From Crotophaga sulcirostris (taxonomy: Eukaryota; Chordata; Aves; Cuculiformes; Crotophagidae): a stretch of 64,000 bases of DNA. Positions 21,801 to 34,131 of this stretch are shown piece by piece. Under the pieces are notes generated by a model. It did not search any database and was not told the DNA's origin. It was given only the letters and a program-made list of their open reading frames with translations. The stretch covers positions 530,073-594,072 of the forward strand of contig VYZB01000196.1 of assembly GCA_013397455.1 (NCBI GenBank). Direction: 5' to 3'. The translations under genes were made by a program, and so were the position numbers. Numbering within the stretch: position 1 is the first letter of the stretch; each line of letters begins with the position of its first letter.

Positions 21801-24630
21801 CATCTCCCTTAGGGGTACTTGCCCACCTTTCCATCTTGATGGCCAGGCCCTGCTATAAGCAGCAGTAATGCAAACCCTTACAGAGAAAACACACTTATGC
21901 TATTTGTTTCTCTAAGTTCTTAGGTACAGACAGGTAGGAATGGCACAAGTAATGACTTTGCCTTTATCTGTGAGTGGTAAGTGCATGTACTGAATTCAGA
22001 GCAAGCTGTTTTGAATAAGCTGTGAAATGGGAGCCTCTGTGGGTGCACTTGCCTGTGTATCTTTTCATCTGCTTCCTTTTACTAGCGTGTATTTGACTTT
22101 GTGTGTGGCCTTCTTCTGAATTTATTTTACTTGCTTTTTGATTGCAATAATAATAATAGTGTCAAAAAGAAATCTTCTCCTTTAAATTCCCCAATGCCAA
22201 GAAATGAACTTTGAAATATGAAGGCTAGCAAAGACTTTGGGAACAACTTTGAAAGCAGCTAAGCTGTAAGCGATCGCCTTGTCCTTTAATCAGATGCTTG
22301 GCTTTGCAGCTCCAGCCATCTTCACGGATTAACTCCCATGAACTTTCTGAACTGCTTTTATGGAAAAGCACATCAAACAGATGAATCTACTAAGAAGGAA
22401 TTAATCAATTAAGCAGAAGCAGCGAAGCCTGCTCTCTGCTGAGAAACTGGTCTACAGTCACCTTCCCCCCTCCTTACCTCCTCCCTTCAACCTTGCTCTA
22501 AAACTTGTTTGCTTTATAGTAGGTGGAGATCAAAATGTAGATGTATGTTCACCCCCACACACAGCTTACTTTCCTGTAATTTTTTCCAGTCTCTGTGAGC
22601 TCTGCAGGGACCAGTAGTTTCCAGTTGGGGCAATATCACTGGCATGCATTTCCTGGTGAGCCAGGATGAATAGGCTGGATGATCTTGCTGTTCCTTGGGT
22701 GATGAGGCTTTGCCTCCCTGTAGTGGAAAGTTGTAGATTTTCTGTCTGTATCTCCAACAGGAGCTATTTAGGATCTGGCATTTGCTGTTTCATAGCCCAA
22801 GTAAATCACTGAGGTGGTAGAAGCAGTGTGGCTGGTACCTCTCAGACTGAGTGGGAACCAGTTGGATGCTAAAGGCGCAGCGGAGTCTCGTAGCAGATTA
22901 CCAAACTTCACTCCAAGGGGAGGACAAAATGAGCTCAGGTTTATTGCTGCTGCCAGGCACAGGAGGAAACTACAGGATAAAGGGTTTCACACTGTGCTAT
23001 ATGACAGCACTGCTTGGGCACCTTCCTGCTAAAAACTAAGTACTTCCTGATAATCTCAGGGTTTAGGCTCAAGAGGCAGCTACGAGCTGATGTGTTCTCA
23101 TTTGTGGTGACTGACAAGGTATGAGCATCATTGAGGAAGCTGAGCCCAGGGGCTGGGGGGACCTGAGATGGGAGCAGCCAGCTGGGGTGCAGCTCAGTTC
23201 TCCACTTCTTTGCAGTCATATGTGAGTTGTATAGACTTGGATTCAATGTGCAGCTTTAGACAGATGACCAGTATCTGGTCCAAGTTGGTCTTCTAGGGGC
23301 TGTCTGATGTTAATGGAGAGAGAGAGAGAGGGGAAATTCCAAGGAGAAAATTTCCTCTTCCTGAATTAAATGTGCCAATCAGGTTGTGTGAAGTGGTCAC
23401 TGGAGATGTAATGGAAGGAACCCAATGGACTCACTAGCCATCATGCTCCTACATTCCATCTTAAAAATCTGTACCTAGTTAGGACACCCACCCGTGTTCT
23501 AAAATTGGATCCATAGTATTTAGCTCCTCTTTGTATGTCAATATAGGGAAAACCAGGATGCAAGCTCAGATTTCCTTTTTTCTCCCCCAGATGAGGCTTC
23601 TTTTGACTTTAAAAGAGATGATCTTTCATGTCAGGAAGAGTTATGAAATTATAGTGTTGCTACAGATGGCATTTAAGGGAGGTTCCTCCCATCTGTTTGC
23701 TCTTGAGTGTGTTAAATTCCTGATGTTACAGATTTCTGTAAAAGCCAAAGCATATTTCCAAGAACGTGAAGTCTGAGCTACCATATCAGCCTTCAGAGCT
23801 ACTTTGACAATAAGCAGTGGGGTCAGTCTGCAGAAACTTGGCTTTGTGGCCTCTGTAAAAGCAATTCTGCCTTTCTCCTGCAAGATGAAGTGACCTCCTT
23901 CCAGGACAGATCTATCTACAGCTTCAGGAGTCCTTGGAATCCAAGTCACAGCTTTCATTAATTGTAGAGTTGGAATTTCTCTTGCAGAGATGAGGTCATT
24001 CCTGTTGTTCTTCTCAGAAATGTTCCTTGCAGTCTGGACTAGGTTGTACTACACCATCAGGACCATCTCTCCCTGGCCACATTCAGTCCATCATATCAAG
24101 TGATTAGGAGACATCTTAATACTTCTGTTTCTTATCTGTACTGATTCTACAGGGAGGCTGACCTACAGGAGATGGTGAGAATTTTTCTTCTAATTCCGAC
24201 CCTGAAACAATTCCTGGTCTATGATAAATAGATTTTTACTCATTTTACTGATGTTAACGGTGTTGTCTTTCTTAAGTACCTCTTCATCCTCCCTACTTCT
24301 TACCCCAGGTGTATTCAGAAAAATGTACTTATTAATGGAAAATATCTATGGATTTTCAGCTTATTTTGAGCTAGGTAGGTGTTTGAAGCATGGTTGTGAA
24401 GGTCTCAGTTGGTAGGAAGATAGAAATGTATCAAAGAACTCGTTAACATCAAAGCAACTCCCTCACAGACATATCTCTCCTTCTTCCAAATACTACCTTG
24501 TTAGATTCTGTATGATATCTCTTATTTCTGGATATCACAAGAATACCAACACTCTAATAACTTCTACTTGTCATGCATGGTTGCTTTCCTGTTGCCTCTG
24601 TCTGGCTCTACGGATGTTATCATATAGTTA
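21801..24630. other. unique non-coding sequence
   Basis: No transposon recognised in about 2.8 kb. A short GA repeat lies at 23315-23333. The block 22150-22460 is listed separately as a possible regulatory element. Frames here are at most 105 codons and unremarkable. Confidence 0.4.
22150..22460. promoter_or_regulatory. candidate conserved non-coding element
   Basis: Repeat-free, with retained CpGs (AAGCGATCGCC near 22269), TTTAATCAGATGC, GGATTAACTCC and GGAATTAATCAATTAAGCAG near 22396. Clustered TAAT cores with preserved CpGs are suggestive of selection, but only cross-species alignment can show it. Confidence 0.25.
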
Positions 24631-24822
24631 ATCATAGAATCATCTTGTTGGAAAAGACCTTTGAGATCATCGAGTCCAGCCATACCTGTCCACTTCTAAA
24701 CCAGATCCCTGAGCACCTCATCTACCCATCTTTTAAACGCCTCCAGGGATGGGGACTCAACCACCTCCCTGGGCATCCTCTGCCAGGGCCTGAGAACACT
24801 TTCAGTGAAGAAAGCTTTGAAA
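24631..24822 (-). mobile_element. CR1 LINE 3'-end fragment, older lineage
   Basis: Reverse complement of a CR1 3' end: ATCATAGAATCATCTTGTTG, GAGATCATCGAGTCCAGCCA, ACCTGTCCACTTCTAAACCA, then the ORF2 end (FKRWVDEVLRDLV on the minus strand). Truncated near 24822, just before a small local duplication (AAGCTTTGAA twice). Confidence 0.9.
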
Positions 24823-25227
24823 AGCTTTGAAGCTCCTTTAGGTTGTATTTTGGAATATAACCTTTGTTTTTCAACTCGACCCTTCCCCAGTGAATATAGA
24901 TGTACTGGAACTTCCTTACAAGGCTGATAATCTAGGTCCAAACATGGGTGATTTCCATGTTTTCGTCTGGTCCTTGGTATGTACTGTGAATGTGACTTTG
25001 TGTGACTGTCTCCAAGGCTGCTGGGAAACCAGACATACTCTCCTGAATGGATTTTTTTTTTTTTTTGTGATTGTCTCAAATGAGTAAACTGTCGTTTGAA
25101 GACAAATCAAGCTGTCTGCACAGTTAAGTGTGATCTTTGGGTTAAGCAGAGTGTGAGCATTACTCTCCTACCCCAGGGCACACAGAGCCTTCCAGCCTCA
25201 GTGGAGGAGGGCAGAACCAACGGAACA
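24823..25227. other. unique non-coding sequence
   Basis: Only a run of 15 T (25052-25066) stands out. Confidence 0.4.
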
Positions 25228-25640
25228 GATGAGGGTGGCAGGACCTCTCTGGAGATGATCTTGTCCAACCATTCTGCTCAAAGCAGGGTCAATTAAAGCA
25301 TGTTGATCAGGCTAGTTGGGTTTTGAGATGGAGATACTCTTCACACCCTCCTGCCGGGTGTTTATAAACTTTGAGATGTTTATGAGATGATCCTTCTCTT
25401 CTCCAGGCTGCAGTCTCAGCTCTCTTGGTTTCTCCTCATAAGCTCCGATTAATTCATCATCTTTGTGGTCATTTCCTGGACTCTGTCTAATATGTCCGTG
25501 TCTCTTTTGTACAGGGGAAACCAGACCTGAGATAGATGTTCAGATGTGGCCTCACCAAGCTCTAGGCAGGGGGGAGGGATCACTCCCCTCCACCAGCTGG
25601 CAACGCTCTTCGTTAAAACATCCATTCTGTTTTCAAAAAA
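25228..25640 (-). mobile_element. CR1 LINE, old lineage, internally deleted
   Basis: Two collinear parts of an old CR1 3' end are joined. 25228-25325 is the UTR and last codons (TGCTCAAAGCAGGGTCAATT, then GTTGGGTTTTGAGATGGAGA). 25340-25640 is ORF2 further upstream (TTCTCTTCTCCAGGCTGCAG, then CATCTTTGTGG, then CAGATGTGGCCTCACCA). The roughly 150-200 bp normally between them are missing. Diverged by many substitutions. Confidence 0.8.
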
Positions 25641-26199
25641 CGAGATCTCAAAGCAAATCTGTGCTGCCTGTTTCAGAGCTGCAGCACAGAGCTGAGTGGT
25701 TCCAATGCCCAGCACACTTAGTCCTCAGCAAAGGTATTTTTGTAGCAGGGAATTCCAATCGAGTTATGGTATCTGGACTGTTTTTAAGGTCTGTCAAGAT
25801 CACTCCTGCAGCAGTAAGCACTAATGTAATGGCTTGTGAAGAAATAGAAACGAGAAGAAAAGGTACACTTTATTTTCGGATTAAGAGTTAAGACCTTTCA
25901 GATTGCACTGTTTCCTGACTTTAACGAGCAAGGTATCTTGAGCCAATCTTTTTCATTGCATTTTTGTCCCCCAGTCATGGGATTTTTATTTTAAAGGACA
26001 CAAACCTGCAAACATTGTACTCAGCTCTACTTGAGCCTTATAGGAAATAATATACCAGTTTCGGAGAGGATTGTAAAGAGTAACCGGCAACAAGACTGTG
26101 ATTTGTGTTTTCATGTTATTTAGAAAATCAGAAAGGGGTTGATCACAGAGAGGAGGATCTCAGTTCCCCTCCATTTTGTGACCCTTAAAATCTTGTTAC
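25641..26199. other. unique non-coding sequence
   Basis: No gene or named repeat recognised. The last part (26100-26199) may be a very weak continuation of the dispersed repeat that follows. Confidence 0.35.
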
Positions 26200-26800
26200 C
26201 AGCAAAAAGGACACATTGTGTCTGTAGGAAATAACCCTTTTATTGTTAGCCTAATTACAATCTTAACAGTGGGATCAAAATATGATATTTATTATTAGTC
26301 CAGTTACATGAATACGAACACTCACAGTCCAAAGTAGCACAGATAAGCATCATTAATAAAACAGGCAAAATCATTATGCAAAATAGTTCCATTTTTTTCT
26401 GGTGTGACTCTTACCCTGCTGCCATCCCTCCAGGATGCTATAGTGAAAGGCACCATTGTCCTAAAACAGAAACTACTGCACCGTAGTCATCATCACCCTG
26501 AGGTCTTCAGCAGGAGAAGAATAATGGTGGGGTTTCTTACTCATCACTCTTGGATGATTTTTCATCCCTCCGCTTCCCATCACCTGCTCCCTTCTCCCTG
26601 GTCCCCAGCACCAGTGGCAGAGCTTCCCAGTGCCCAGACCGGGCACATAAAATTTGGTGTTTGCTGGGCAGTGCCTGTTTGAGGTAGCAGCCCTTGGCCA
26701 TGTGGGGTGTCCCCAGTGCTGAGCTCCGACAGGTTGGGCACGAGGCCCTTGGCCATGGACACTTGTGATCACAGGGACACCCAGCTCAGGGTATGGCAAG
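26200..26800 (-). repeat. unclassified dispersed repeat, copy A
   Basis: Reverse complement is collinear with 55012-55600. Shared landmarks in order: CTTGCCAT then CCCTGAGCTG, TCACAAGTGTCC, GAGCTCAGCACTGGGGA, CCCCACATGGCCAAG, GGCACTGCCCAGCAAACACC, GAAGACCTCAGG, and an AT-rich part with TGTAACTGGA then TAATAA, ending GTGTCC. The first 400 bp are GC-rich, the last 200 bp AT-rich like a 3' UTR. I do not recognise the family. It could be an old LTR or other transposon, or a duplicated segment. Confidence 0.72.
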
Positions 26801-27129
26801 ACCAGAGATGTCCTGAGACCTTGTAGTGTTGTGTCAGTGTAAAGTCCATGGCCTTCAGCTACTGATGGCCAAAATCACACCGAGTGGGCTGTACGTCATT
26901 TGTGACCTTGTTGGTACTGTGCAACAAATCAGATTAAAAGACTTGGTTAAAGGAGACTCCCATAACTGCTGGTGTCATAAGGTTGCACTGCTACCCAATA
27001 TTCATCCCTTTTCTGCCACCAGAACAGAGGACACTTTACCCTATAACTGAGCAAGAGTCTATGTTGTACCAATCATGGCACTAAAATTGAACATAGAAAG
27101 GTCTCAAAATCAACATCTGTTTGTCTGGA
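26801..27129. other. unique non-coding sequence
   Basis: Nothing recognised between the dispersed repeat and the next CR1. Confidence 0.35.
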
Positions 27130-27492
27130 AGAATCCTCATCACTGTCTACAACTATTGTCTAAAACCTTGTCACCGTCTACAACTCCCTGAAAAGTGGTT
27201 GTAGTGAGGTGAGTATTGGTCTCTTCTCCCAGGTCACAGGTGATAGGGTGAGAGTAAATGGCCTCAAGTTGCACCAGGGCAGGTTCAGATTAGGCATTAG
27301 GAAAAATTTATTCACTGAAAGGCTGGTCAGGCACTGGCCAAGGCTACCCAGGGAGGTGGTTGAGTCACCATCCCTGGTGGTGTTTAAAAGATGGGCAGAT
27401 GAGTTCCTCGGGGATATGGTTTAGTAGTGGACAGATATGGTTGGACTCGATGATCTCAGAGGTCTTTTCCAACCATATGGTTCTATGATTCT
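27130..27492 (+). mobile_element. CR1 LINE, older lineage, with a small internal duplication
   Basis: ORF2 tail ([27 protein letters not shown]) and 3' UTR with the tail GGTTCTATGATTCTC. Near the 5' end the CACTGTCTACAACT motif occurs twice (about 27139 and 27172), a short internal duplication. Confidence 0.92.
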
Positions 27493-27496
27493 CTCC

Positions 27497-27572
27497 TGTT
27501 TGGATCAGGAGGTTGGGCTAGATGAACTCTGGAAGACCCTTCCAATCTAAATCATGTTATTATTCTATGAAT
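27497..27572 (+). mobile_element. second CR1 3' end, immediately downstream, different lineage
   Basis: GGATCAGGAGGTTGGGCTAG, ATGAACTCTGGAAGACCCTT, then an ATTATTCTATGAATG tail. This is a separate CR1 subfamily 3' end abutting the preceding tail. The left element may have inserted into it, or the two tails are adjacent by chance. Confidence 0.75.
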
Positions 27573-29608
27573 GAAGCGTTATTATATGGATGACACCCTT
27601 ATCTAGAAAGAAGCATGCAGATACCTGAAAGGCATGGAAAATGCCTCTGTGGGGACCCCCTGCCAGGATCTGCACTGCAACATGCAGTTCTGATGGGGAA
27701 GAGCAGTGAGTCTAGAAATAAGCATGTACACACATCTCTAGCACGATCGCAAGGCATTGCCAACACCTAAGCACGGCACGCAAGGTCCACAATCAGCTGC
27801 CCAGAGTGAAGCAGCTCCACTTGAACCAATTCCATGGGCAGAGCATGGGCTTAAGATGGGAAATCCAGTGTCCTGATGCTACCAGCATAGCAAGTTTGGA
27901 AATGGTACATGGGCTTTCTCTTCTACCTTACAGTTATGCACAAGATGCTGGTTGATGTGCTTGATTGTAATGATGAAGAACAGCACAGCTATGTCAGCCC
28001 ATAGCCTGCTCTTGTGTTCATCAGGACCTCAAGTTCTTCTGCATCACCATTCTTTCTACGATATCATTGTGGTAGAGGAAAGTTCAGCTCTCCTATCATT
28101 TTTTCATGAAATCCTATCATTTTTTTATGAAATCTTCTTCATTTGCTGAAGAAAGCAGAAAACAGATGAAGACTGATGAAGGCCTCCGCTGAGCCAACAA
28201 GCTGCACCTAAGCATGACTGTGATGAAGTGGGTGGGATCCAATTGCCTATACAGAGACACTGAGTGCAATTTGAGATGCCTCAGGGTGTCCTGTCTGGCT
28301 TCTATCACCAACCCAGTTGGTTCTGTGCCATATCTACCAGGCTCAGGCATACCAGGGCATCTCAGATGGCACTTGGTGATACAACTTGAAATGTGCTTCA
28401 TGACTCCTCTGATCTTCAAGCCAAGTGGGCTGTTTGACGTCCATTGTTTTTCTAAATATAGACAGGTGCCAGAGGTGATATTTGAACTCTGCTGGGGCTG
28501 CTGTCTCCAAATGGTTCCAAAGTCAGAAATTAAAGAAGAAAGAATGTTTCTTATTAGCTGCTGGGCTCAGAGGCCTGTTCATCTTGGTTTCATGAGAACA
28601 TAATTGAAAGCCAGGCAGTTTTTCACTTCATTTTATGTTTGGGTTCATCCCCTTTGCCACAACTTCCCACAGCCCTTTTTAATGATGAACAGAAAAGCCT
28701 GTTTGAAAAAGAACATCTTTTCCTGTGGTTTTGGCCCTGTGATATCCTAAAGAAAGGATGCACAGAGTAGCACGTAACACATCAGGGTTTGCCATGTGAT
28801 AATGGCCTCCTCCTACTCTCTTCCTTACTTTAACAATTTCTTGAGCTTCCTTTCCCTTTCAGATACCTCATAGAAGGACAGTATATAGGATTGGTACTTG
28901 CTGTCGTGCTATAAAGCCCAGAGGGTGTCCTGTAGAGGTCTGTAGTCACTGAGGTGTCACACTAGCATTGTGTAGCTGAGGTCTACTACCAAAGTGCAAC
29001 CTGCAGATATTTTCCAGTGGGGACTCTACCTGTTCATGGAGATATAAGGCTCCAGCACTCGTTTCTGAGCTGGTGGATGCTATAATGCTTTCCTTGCCAT
29101 CCCTTTTCTGACCACCCAGGGGACTGATACTGCTTTTACTTAGTGTTTTCAAGTAGTTTGCCTTGTCTAAGTAGTTGTAATGCTGTTCTCCTTTTCAGAT
29201 GTTTGCTTTCTTTTTGTCTTGATCTCACTCTTAACAGTGTTACCTCTCCCCTCACCAACACAGCATCCAAACAAGAAAGTCCATCTTCTTCTATGTGGTT
29301 GGGAAAACCTTTGGGCTGAAAATAAAACTATACCATGAAACACGCTGACCCCAGAGTAAAATCCTGAACAGATGTTCTCTGTCTGTCCCCAGAGTGAAAT
29401 CCAGCTTTTCTGAATTCACAAATCCCCCTGTGCTTTGCAAACGAACGTGGGACTCAGACTCCGTGCATGTGCTGATACCGGTGGCATGTGCTGGTCTGGG
29501 TGCTGCTGAAGTGCTCACCTGGCTTCTCCACAACAGTCTATTTGCACATGAAAGGGGAACCCTACCTACCTTTACAAGGCTTACATTTTGGCTGGATTTA
29601 AAGGGTCT
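27573..29608. other. unique non-coding sequence
   Basis: About 2 kb with no transposon recognised. Holds a 21-bp tandem duplication (28091-28132). A 129-codon frame (28214-28603) has no recognisable domain. Confidence 0.4.
28091..28132. repeat. 21-bp tandem duplication
   Basis: TCCTATCATTTTTTCATGAA plus A is repeated at once with a single C-to-T difference. Confidence 0.92.
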
Positions 29609-29614
29609 AATTAT

Positions 29615-30131
29615 CACAGTATCACAGTATTAAAAGGTTGGAAGGGACCTCTGTGATCATCGAGTCCAATCTAGAACCCAACGCTAACACCAACCCATCA
29701 TCTAGACCATGGCACTGAGTGTCTCATCAAATCTCCTCTTAAACACCTCCAGGGTTGGCGACTCCACCACCTCCCTGGGCAGCGCATTCCAATGACCAAT
29801 CACCCTTTCAGGGAAGAACTTTTTCCTAATATCAAGCCTAAACTTTCCCTGACCAAGCTTGAGTCCATGTCCCCTTGTTCTGTCACTGGTCACCTGAGAG
29901 AAGAGACCAACCCCTGCCTGACTACAACCTGCTTTTAGGCAATTGTAGAGAGCAATAAGGTCTCCCCTGAGCCTCCTCTTTTTTCAGGTTAAACAGCCCC
30001 AGCTCCCTCAGTCGCTCCTTGTAGGGCTTGTGCTCCAAACCCTTCACCATCTTCGTTGCTCTCCTCTGGACACACTCCAGTATCCTGACGTATTTCTCAA
30101 ACTGAGGGGCTCAGAACTGCACACAGTATTC
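29615..30131 (-). mobile_element. CR1 LINE, young lineage, long ORF2 tail
   Basis: Runs from CACAGTATCACAGTATTA through the 3' UTR and ORF2 tail to the segment for the QFWAP region (near 30110-30131). AATTAT occurs at 29609-29614 and 30132-30137, a possible short target duplication. A point change turns the WAP segment into a stop (GGGGCTCAGAACTG). Confidence 0.95.
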
Positions 30132-30137
30132 AATTAT

Positions 30138-32022
30138 AGCACGTTTACATGTCATGCTTAGTTCAACGACTCCAGGAACACAGAGACCATCTGTTGCATC
30201 ACCTCATCTCTCACTAACGAGTTTTGGCTTGTTCTTGCTGTTAGGGTTGATGACTTGCAGTGGTCATAGTCTCCTGGATGAAACCTGGCACACATTGAGG
30301 TCTGGTGGCAAGCAGGGTACCTGCACACCTGTGTCTAGTAGCATCAAGGCCAAGGACCCGCTGCTTGTTGGCAACTTCTCAGCCTGCTCTGAGTTCATAA
30401 AGCAACAAGTCATAGTGGTTCAGCCACAGGGTTCCCTCAGCCATGCTGCACCATCCGTCTGTTTTGAGGCAGTGAGAGGGAGAATTACCTGCACCTATTG
30501 GGGACCTCTGAAAGCCCATCACCTGGAGAAGAATATAAAGTGATGATGTTACTGGCCAGGGCACTTAAATGCACAGTGGAGAACAGGCAAGAAATGGAAG
30601 TAAAGTGACAATAACCCTTGCTTGCAGATGGAACCTCTGGTTTTTCCAGTTCAGGTGTGGATGTGTTGGGACATCTGGCCTGCCTCAGGCATGGAAGGGC
30701 ACTGGTTTGCACAGTGAGGACTGAGACACCCTGGTGAGACTTTTCTTGAATGATTCACAATCAGCAGCTGGGAGGTCAGTGGAGGCTGCAAAGAAGAGAA
30801 ACAGCCTGTAGTGTAAAAACTAGAAGCAGACTGGTGCTGGGGCATGGGTGTTGTGTGATGTCAACTCTCTCTCTCAGAGCTGAGGTGATATGACATGATT
30901 GCAGCTTTGTGGGGCATTCATTTAGGAACTAAAACCACCTCTTTTTAAAGCATGTTTTATTCCATCTAAAACACCTGATTTATCCAACCTTGAGGACTGT
31001 AAGAAGACATTTCTGGCTTTCACTGGAGGGTGTTCTTTTCTGGTCTCATGCACCTCTCCCTGCCTTATCCTCCTGCTGGTGGTGATGGCTGTCTCATCAC
31101 ATAGTTTCTTTTCTCAGAAGTTGAATTTGGACACCATCTCCATGGCCCATATCACCTTCCTATACTCTTTATATCCTAGATTTCACCTTAATTATTCTAG
31201 GGTCTACTAGGCATACTTGAATTGGATGGACTTTGTTCCCTGATCACTTAACTTCTCCCTACCCTTCAGTACTGGAATAATTGTGTACTACCAATGGCCT
31301 TGGAGGAAGGGCTGGTAGGTTAGGGTGAATTTTTCCCTTCCCACCTGCTTCACCCTTATTGTGACAAGAGAAAGAAGGGAACAGTTGGAAGGTATGCTTG
31401 ATTCCTTATCTCACAGTACTCTTGGAAGGTCATGGGAACACGAAATTGTGATGAGATTGGCACATTTTTAATTCTCTCTCATTACAGCCCTTGTTAAATC
31501 TACATTACAATAATTGCTTTAGTTCTGCTACGGTATTTTCAGGTCTCTTAATGCAGCTGTTAGCTCAGTGTGCACAGAACAAACAGCAGAGGAAAAACTC
31601 AGATGAAAGTCTAGTAGACTGGCAAAGAGGGTCCAGGACTGGGCCAAAGTTTGGGTGAGAGGCAGGAGGTGGTGAAGTCCAGGCTTGGTAGTTGTGCTGC
31701 TCGTATCCTGCTGCTGAGGGACCTCTGTGAGCTGGAGACAAGGTTTGGATTCTCACGTCACACGCCACAGATTCCTATAAACCCATCTCTGGTGAGAGAA
31801 ACTGTGGGTTTTTACTCTGAACTAGGACTGGCACAATGGAGAGTAGACACTGCAGTGGAATTCTGTGTTTGCTTGCAATATTTCGAAGCTATGGGGTACT
31901 TAGTCTAACAGCCATCTCTTCTGGGTGTAAATTAGGGATAAAGATCCCTTTAGATTCAGGGAGGGTTAGAGACTTAATCACGAGACACAAACCCCAAATG
32001 TCAACACATGGAGAGGGAGAAT
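30138..32022. other. unique non-coding sequence
   Basis: Almost 1.9 kb without a recognised element. A 129-codon plus frame (30154-30543) has no familiar motif. Confidence 0.4.
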
Positions 32023-32365
32023 TCATAGAATCACAGAATGGTTTGAGTTGGAAGGGACCATAATGATCATCATCTTCCAACCTCCCTGCCATGAGCAGTG
32101 GCCTCATCCAGTCTGGTTTTTGACACCTCCAGGGATGTGGCAGCCAATACTTCTTTGGGCAACCTTTGCCAGGGCATGGCCATCGTCACAATAAAAAAAT
32201 TATTCCTAATATGTATCTAATCTATATCTCCTCTCTTTCAACTTAGAATCATTACCCCTCATCCTATCCCTGCACTCCCTGATAAACAGCCCCTCCCCAG
32301 CTTTCCTGTAACCCCCCCTTTAAGTACTCAGAGGTTGCTGTAAGGTGTCCCTGGAGCCTTGTCAC
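32023..32365 (-). mobile_element. CR1 LINE, old lineage, 3' end and ORF2 tail
   Basis: Plus strand: TTCATAGAATCACAGAATGG, GTTGGAAGGGACCATAATGA, TCCAGGGATGTGGCAGCC, AATTATTCCTAATATGTATC, then TATCCCTGCACTCCCTGATA. These follow the reverse complement of an older CR1 3' end in order. Heavily mutated. Confidence 0.86.
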
Positions 32366-33739
32366 CCACTTGAAGTGTTTGATTAGCTCAGGATCCCTTG
32401 CAGGAGCTGCACTCTCCATGTTTCCAGCCTTGGTCCCTTCTACAGCCACTCCTGGCTTTTTTGTTGTTGCCATCCTCAGTCAAGTGAATCAGCTCTGGCT
32501 GCTCTCTCCAGGCTTACACTGCCTTGACCACCTCACAGTCCCTCTCCTTGCAGCCAGCTGGCTTTGCCTCCCTACTGCTCATTCTCCCTTACATCTGCAG
32601 CAACACCAACCCACAGCTCATCAGCTCTTTGCAGAAACCCACAAGAAAAAGACACTGACATCCCCACCCTCAAAACCGCTGCCCTAACCACTGCCCTCTT
32701 CAGAAAACCACAAATATGAAGACTTAGGCTCACCTTTTAAAAAGCAGCCACTCCTCCTCTTCCATATGACCCTGCTGCAGCAGCAGACAGCACATCCTTT
32801 GCTTCCATCTGTGTTTTCCTCCCCACATGTGCCATGCATCCAACAACAAGCCCACCATGGAGACCTACCCCTTTCTCAAACCCATACCCTTCCACACATG
32901 ACACAAACACATGCTCTCTCACTTTCTCCATTCCCACAGCCATCCCTTATTCATTAACATCTCCATAGGAATTTGCAACTCATGTGAAGAGTTGTTCAAA
33001 ATTAGTTAAAAAGAAAGAAAAATAAAGTCTCCTAAGCTGTCAGCAACCTTCCAGAAAACTAGCAACAGATCTGAGCACCATTTGGTCTAATTAGTCTTGA
33101 TATTTCACACAACATATTTCTCAATTTTAGGAGGAGAAAGGAATAAAAAAAAAGGCCCTCTGAGGAGAACAACAGGAGTATTTTTGCAGAGAGATCTGGT
33201 GGTAAAGCAAAAGGGAAGTCTTAATAAACAAACGTGCATTTATATTCATTTACTGATTTTTTAACAACAGTTGCTTCATCTTCTGCTTCTACAGGAACAT
33301 GCAGCCCTTGGGTGGGGCCAATCTGCAGCTGGCATGAATCAAAATAGTTCTTCTCTCAACATGTATTTCTTAATTTTCTCTCCTGTGGCTGAAAGTCATG
33401 GGTAATCAGTCTGTACTTCCCATCCTGCAGGACAGTGGTTGTATTGGTGGAAGAGTGCTGAGATATAAAACAGAGGCTCCAGCTGCATCATGTCCATCTC
33501 AACATCTTCACTGACCCCTGTAGACTGCAGCAAGAGTTGGTCTGTAAAGTACATGAACAAAACTACACAGCACAAGCTAAGTCTGCCTCCACAGACAGGT
33601 ACTTCTTAATCCACATATGGCATCTCCAGGGTTCCTCACACACTTACAGGAGCCACTTTAGAAGCCAGCTTTGGCGGATGACCAACTCTTATTGACCACA
33701 GTGATGGTGGTGTCCCACAGCTTGCAGCAGACTAATAGG
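32366..33739. other. unique non-coding sequence with a C-rich, G-poor block
   Basis: The part 32440-32960 is strongly pyrimidine- and C-rich on the plus strand with very little G (for example about 3 G in 32881-32940). No gene is recognised, and the remainder is ordinary AT-rich DNA. Confidence 0.45.
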
Positions 33740-34131
33740 TTCACAGTATCACAGTATCACAAGGTTGAAAAGGACCTTTGAGATCACCGAGTCCAGCCTA
33801 TAACCCAACACTAACATCAACCCATCTTCTAAACCATGGCACTGAGTGCCTCATCCAATCTACTCTTAAACACCTCCAGGGAAGGCGACTCCACCACCTC
33901 CTGAGACAGCGCACTCGAATGGCCGGTCACCCTCTCAGTGAAGAACTTTTTCCTAATATTAAGCCTAAACTTTCCCTGATGAATCTTGAGTCCATATCCT
34001 CTAGTTCCGTCACTGGTCACCTGAGAGAAGAGACCAACCCCTGCCTGACTACAGCCTCCTTTTAGGGACTTGTAGAGAGCAATAAGGTAACTCCTGAGCC
34101 TCCTCTTTTTCAGGCTAAACAACCCCAGAAT
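33740..34131 (-). mobile_element. CR1 LINE, young lineage, 5'-truncated
   Basis: Full 3' end (TTCACAGTATCACAGTATCA) through the ORF2 tail to the NLGLF segment (near 34131). The minus frame 33829-34164 is open for 111 codons, although its first residues lie outside the element. Confidence 0.94.
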
